Shown in pieces: positions 60,689 through 64,000 of a stretch of DNA of 64,000 nt. The stretch is from Paenibacillus sp. RC67 (lineage in GTDB: Bacteria; Bacillota; Bacilli; Paenibacillales; NBRC-103111). The stretch spans positions 4,797,501 through 4,861,500 of the forward strand of contig NZ_CP125098.1 in assembly GCF_030020805.1 (NCBI RefSeq). The letters run 5' to 3'. The translations under genes were made by a program, and so were the position numbers. Positions within the stretch are counted from its first letter, which is position 1; the number at the start of each line of letters is the position of its first letter. The notes under the pieces were generated by a model. It was not told the DNA's origin. It ran no database searches and saw only the letters and a list, made by a program, of their open reading frames with translations.

Positions 60689-60718
60689 AAAAAACCTAGC
60701 GGTTCGCCGCTAGGCTTA
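60689..60718 (-). terminator. Terminator after sugar-binding lipoprotein gene
   Basis: CCTAGCGG pairs with CCGCTAGG around a four-base loop, followed by six T on the minus strand. Confidence 0.9.
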
Positions 60719-60738
60719 GTTTATTTATGCGCACAGTA

Positions 60739-62082
60739 TTACTTTTTCAGCTTCATTTCATCAATCGCTTTGTTCGCTTCTTCTTGTGCTAAGCGGAAAG
60801 CCGTGTTCAAATCCGCTTCCCCATAGACGACTTTTTTAATATTCGAGTCGATAGCTCCAATGACTTTATCATCATAGATCGTCCTGGCATGAGGCGTGGC
60901 GAACTTATTGAAGAAAACGGCATTCTTCATATTTTTATTTTTGAACGCAGTATCTTGGCCGAACACTTTCTTAATCTCCTCATTTTTTAGAACCGGAATG
61001 TTCCCTTTTTTGGATTCAATCAGTTCATGCTCATCGGACGTAACATACTTCAGCACCTCCATCGCAGCATCCTTATATTTACTTGAGGCTGTAATGAAGA
61101 AGAAGTTAGGATAAGGCTGTGTACCAACCCCAGGGGCATCTTTGAAAGTCGGTAAAGAAACCATATCCCAATTCAAAGTTTCAAATTCCTTCACCGCATA
61201 CTGCAAACCAAAGTTCATTGCGAACATAGCCAAATTCTGTTCCTTGGCAAAATCGTTCGTGAACAGCATACCTTTCTTTTCCTGAATAAACGCCTTGTAT
61301 TCCGCATCCTGCACGATTGGATTGACAATCACATTTTGTATGAATTGCTTCCATTTGTCGTTGTCGATCGCCGCTCTCGTCGTTGCTTTATCTACAATAT
61401 CCATCGACATAGGATTCATCCTCATTGGATGAGTAACGGAGGTGGCAAATCCGGCGTATTGCTTACCTCCTTCGTTCTTCGTCACCTTTTTGGATAAGGC
61501 CAGTAAATCTTCCCACGTCATTCCATCCGCCGGATAGGCTACACCGAACTTGTCGAATATATCTTTGTTGTAATATAAAACGAGCCCTCCACCGTTAACA
61601 GGCAAGCCATACAAGCCTCCCAATTGCCTGGTCGCATCAAGAAAGCTCGGCTCAAAACGGCTTAAATCCACGTTATGTTTTTTGACGAGGTCTGAAATAT
61701 CGTACTGGAATTCATTCTGTATCAAGTTGCCCGCAGCGCCACCAATCGAATCGAAAATAATGTCAATAGGTTGACCGGCCGTAATGAGTTCAGGCAGCGT
61801 GCTTCCTTTTTGGTTCGCAATATATTTGAGCGTATAATTGGGAAATTTAACTTTTAATGCATTTCCCCAACGATTGTTAAACTCGTCCTCCGTATTCCCG
61901 GCAGCGCCATATATGACGAGATCTGCCTTCTCACTGCTTTTATCTACGGTCGGTTCCTTAGTCGGGGACGGATTATTTGGTAGAGGTGCGGTGTTATCGA
62001 CCTTCGTTTGATTTGTACAAGCGGTCATTACTGCAATGGCGAGAAATGCTCCAACAATAGGCAATCGTTTCTTTGCGTACAT
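60739..62082 (-). CDS. Family-1 extracellular sugar-binding lipoprotein, orphan paralogue
   Basis: 447 residues. Signal IVGAFLAIAVMTACTNQTK has a lipobox cysteine near residue 22. Matches the lipoprotein at 25809 in its main blocks: LVIYGAAGNTEDEFNNRWGN, YGLPVNGGGLVLYYNKDIFD, MTWEDLLALSKKVTKNEGGK, and the C-terminal EEANKAIDEMK. It also lacks neighbouring permeases, and terminators bound it on the downstream side. A near-perfect cre site lies about 60 bases upstream, so glucose repression is likely. It probably feeds an importer encoded elsewhere. Confidence 0.88.
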   Translation of the reverse strand: MYAKKRLPIVGAFLAIAVMTACTNQTKVDNTAPLPNNPSPTKEPTVDKSSEKADLVIYGAAGNTEDEFNNRWGNALKVKFPNYTLKYIANQKGSTLPELITAGQPIDIIFDSIGGAAGNLIQNEFQYDISDLVKKHNVDLSRFEPSFLDATRQLGGLYGLPVNGGGLVLYYNKDIFDKFGVAYPADGMTWEDLLALSKKVTKNEGGKQYAGFATSVTHPMRMNPMSMDIVDKATTRAAIDNDKWKQFIQNVIVNPIVQDAEYKAFIQEKKGMLFTNDFAKEQNLAMFAMNFGLQYAVKEFETLNWDMVSLPTFKDAPGVGTQPYPNFFFITASSKYKDAAMEVLKYVTSDEHELIESKKGNIPVLKNEEIKKVFGQDTAFKNKNMKNAVFFNKFATPHARTIYDDKVIGAIDSNIKKVVYGEADLNTAFRLAQEEANKAIDEMKLKK

Positions 62083-62140
62083 TTCGACAACCTCCTATAC
62101 AATGTAAATAGTAAGGCACCAAGGAGCATTTATCATTTTA

Positions 62141-62154
62141 TGATAGCGCTTACT
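62141..62154. promoter_or_regulatory. cre-like site upstream of sugar-binding lipoprotein gene
   Basis: TGATAGCGCTTACT differs from the consensus TGWNANCGNTNWCA at one fixed base. Read on the minus strand it fits 13 of 14 positions too. It lies about 60 bases before the start codon. Between here and 62490 I see no gene and no convincing promoter. Confidence 0.6.
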
Positions 62155-62490
62155 TTATATGTTATTATTGTAAAGGTTTTCTCGAATAAATAATTGCATA
62201 TTTTTGTGCAGTTATTTAAGATTCTTGTCACATATACATTTCCCATCAAGCATGGAACAGAAATCGATCCTCTTTGACTAATAAAAAATGCCGCAAGTCC
62301 TCCTTTCTTTTCTTCTCCTGCATTTAATCCTGTACTAAGTCATCCTAGGATTCCCTTGAAAAACTTAATATTCATCAGCAAGGTCCAGTAGGGATAATCT
62401 TCAGTAAAATGGCATATTTCTGGAAGAGAACTGTGCGTTTCGGAGCAGCTTTTCCCGATCAACGCGAACATCAAAGAAGGAGGCAAATTC

Positions 62491-64000
62491 ATGAGCAATT
62501 CATCGGACGGTGGTAACCAACGAGAGAAACCGGTCGGAATCATTTATATCACACCAGCGCAAGTAGCAGAGTTAGATCGCATTTTAGTTAGTTTGACGAA
62601 CACAGCTCCTCTCGCTCTTACTACTCAAACCCCTGTTAACATAACCAATTTCAGAAATACTCTTCAGAGCTTGCTTACATTTGTTAATAACTCTATTTCT
62701 CAAATCCCTCTAACCGCTGAGCTTCAGTCTATTCTAGAACTGATTATTACCTCTACAGAAATCAATCCTTTTCCGACCATTGGAATTCTTATTAACTTGC
62801 AACAATTGTTAGAATCACTTTTAACTACGATTTTGCTGCTAAAAATTATTCCGAGTACGAAAGACCATTTAGTTGCCTTAATTCGTAATCTAGAAATTCA
62901 GTTGTCCGTCATTCTTCCATCTGTCTACATTGGAGGTCAAGGTTTAGAGGGTGTTGTTGTCTTCAATCCTTCTGATGCCCCATCCTACACTAAAGGTCAA
63001 GTTGTTACATTTGAGGGAAGTACTTACCTTGTTAATGTATCAAGTCCTGTCGGTTTTCCTAATACAACACCTGATTATACGCTGCTGGCAGCAGCTGGCG
63101 CAGCAGGCCCTCCTGGCCCTGCCGGTTCTGCTGGTCCTATGGGAGCTACTGGGGCCACTGGCGCTACTGGTGCTACGGGGGCTACTGGAGCAACGGGCGT
63201 CGGATTGGAAGGAATTGTTACGTTTAATCCTGCGGTTAGCCCCTCTTATCCGCAGGGCCAAGTCGTTACTTTTAACGGCAGCACCTATGTTACCAATGTT
63301 GCCAGTCCTGCGGGTATCCCTGGAACCTCTGCTGACTATACCCTTCTCGCTGCCGCTGGCTCTACGGGAACCACGGGGGCTGCCGGAGTTACTGGGGCTA
63401 CGGGCTCTGGCGCTACCGGTGCCACGGGTGCACAGGGTATCACTGGCGGGACAGGAAGTACCGGAGCTACAGGGGCCACCGGGAATTCGGGGATCACTGG
63501 ATCCACTGGAACAACAGGAACTACCGGGGCTACTGGCGTCGGCTTGGAAGGAATTGTCGCGTTTAACCCTGCAGTGAGTCCTTCTTATCCACAGGGGCAA
63601 GTCGTTACTTTTAACGGCAGCACCTATATTACCAATGTGGCTGGGCCTGCGGGTATCCCTGGAACCTCTCCTGACTATACCCTTCTCGCTGCCGCTGGCT
63701 CTACGGGAGCCACGGGGACTGCCGGAGTTACTGGGGCTACGGGCTCTGGCGCGACCGGTGCCACGGGTGCGCAGGGTATCACTGGCGGCACGGGAAGTAC
63801 CGGTACTACAGGAGCCACAGGGGCTACGGGGATCACTGGATCCACTGGAGCAACAGGAACTACCGGGGCGACTGGCGTCGGCCTGGATGGAATTGTCGCA
63901 TTTAACCCTGCAGTGAGTCCTTCTTATCCGCAGGGGCAAGTCGTTACTTTTAACGGCAGCACCTATGTTGCCAATATCGCTAGTCCTTCAGGTATCCCTG
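62491..64000 (+). CDS. Collagen-like surface/exosporium-type protein, C-terminus beyond right edge
   Basis: At least 503 residues. The ATG at 62491 has GGAGG seven bases upstream. Residues 1-150 form a helical domain (LDRILVSLTNTAPL ... IRNLEIQLSVILPS). Then come alternating modules: a roughly 55-residue beta unit (GLEGIVTFNPAVSPSYPQGQ and FNGSTYVTNV, ending DYTLLAAAG) and a collagen-like Gly-X-Y stretch rich in GAT/GIT/GST. No signal peptide or anchor is visible. The layout recalls BclA-like exosporium proteins, combined with a repeated domain resembling a carbohydrate-binding type 5/12 unit. Spore-surface location is an inference. The antisense Arg/Ser-rich reading frame is an artefact. Confidence 0.85.
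   Translation, partial: MSNSSDGGNQREKPVGIIYITPAQVAELDRILVSLTNTAPLALTTQTPVNITNFRNTLQSLLTFVNNSISQIPLTAELQSILELIITSTEINPFPTIGILINLQQLLESLLTTILLLKIIPSTKDHLVALIRNLEIQLSVILPSVYIGGQGLEGVVVFNPSDAPSYTKGQVVTFEGSTYLVNVSSPVGFPNTTPDYTLLAAAGAAGPPGPAGSAGPMGATGATGATGATGATGATGVGLEGIVTFNPAVSPSYPQGQVVTFNGSTYVTNVASPAGIPGTSADYTLLAAAGSTGTTGAAGVTGATGSGATGATGAQGITGGTGSTGATGATGNSGITGSTGTTGTTGATGVGLEGIVAFNPAVSPSYPQGQVVTFNGSTYITNVAGPAGIPGTSPDYTLLAAAGSTGATGTAGVTGATGSGATGATGAQGITGGTGSTGTTGATGATGITGSTGATGTTGATGVGLDGIVAFNPAVSPSYPQGQVVTFNGSTYVANIASPSGIP
63202..64000. repeat. 339-bp tandem coding repeats in collagen-like gene
   Basis: Successive modules start at 63202, 63541 and 63880, exactly 339 bases (113 residues) apart; the last is cut by the window. 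An earlier divergent module starts at 62941 and is 261 bases long. Near-identity between the 339-bp units implies recent duplication or ongoing recombination. Confidence 0.9.

Noticed and set aside
62951..63577. Leu/Pro-rich 208-codon plus-strand frame
   Set aside because: Out-of-frame shadow of the collagen-like gene starting at 62491.
63040..63939. 299-codon Arg/Ser-rich reading frame on the minus strand
   Set aside because: It is the antisense of the collagen-like repeats; periodic Gly codons in the real frame keep the opposite strand open. No ribosome site or known family.
63202..64000. Regular repeats considered as a CRISPR-like array
   Set aside because: The 339-bp units are coding, far too long, and there are no spacers or cas genes.

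Overview
The window looks like chromosome of a spore-forming Paenibacillus-type Firmicute. Evidence: strong GGAGG ribosome sites, lipoproteins with LAAC-type lipoboxes, abundant AraC regulators and family-1 sugar-binding lipoproteins, a bacterial nitric oxide synthase, a BclA-like collagen-repeat protein, cre boxes, and an operon in the same gene order as Bacillus subtilis yxeKLMNOPQ. Species cannot be fixed from sequence alone. No rRNA, tRNA, CRISPR array, transposase or phage gene was seen.

Layout. 1-1040: start of an ethanolamine-utilisation microcompartment operon (eutL, then a BMC shell gene cut by the left edge), behind a promoter and a leader that looks like an ANTAR (EutV-type) antitermination switch. 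1140-7889: a complete yxeK-L-M-N-O-P-Q equivalent (S-(2-succino)cysteine type organosulfur breakdown), with yxeL frameshifted in an A-run. 8.1-12.8 kb: a GNAT, a Vga-like ABC-F antibiotic-resistance ATPase behind an attenuator leader with a small upstream ORF, and a drug-efflux MFS pump with its TetR repressor. 12.9-19.2 kb: nitric oxide synthase, a chimeric pseudogene, a Gfo/Idh/MocA dehydrogenase, MarR, UDP-GlcNAc 2-epimerase and an APH-fold kinase. 19.3-33.1 kb: glycan use and transport (cre-controlled secreted protein, GH29 fucosidase with AraC, sugar-binding lipoprotein, SGNH esterase, two hydroxyacid dehydrogenases, a heterodimeric ABC exporter).

33.3-45.2 kb: small sugar-acid and oxidative units (aldo/keto reductase, YjhG/YagF-type sugar-acid dehydratase, FCD-type GntR with two candidate operators, a fused enolase/SDR relic, PhyH dioxygenase, TIM-barrel isomerase, three divergent AraC/enzyme arrangements in the window, sarcosine-oxidase-like enzyme). 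Four copies of a roughly 265-bp, almost completely palindromic element lie in the gaps here. They match no family I can name, and their outer stems suggest they sit inside older terminator hairpins. This is the best candidate for something undescribed.

45.5-60.5 kb: one minus-strand run of sixteen genes headed by a LysR regulator. It holds two luciferase-like monooxygenases, a glutathione/peptide-type ABC importer with a fused double ATPase, an amino-acid-type ABC importer, a yxeL-like acetyltransferase, a DinB-type putative thiol transferase, an M20 deacylase and a second acetyltransferase. It resembles the B. subtilis ytlI/ytmI-ytnM sulfur-scavenging locus and is a larger paralogue of the first cluster; both promoter regions share the nine-mer TAGGAATTA. 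The logic appears to be uptake of modified cysteines or thiols, N-acetylation, oxygenative C-S cleavage and deacetylation back to usable sulfur. 60.7-62.1 kb carries a second sugar-binding lipoprotein with a cre-like site. The right edge cuts a collagen-like surface protein built from exact 339-bp tandem modules.
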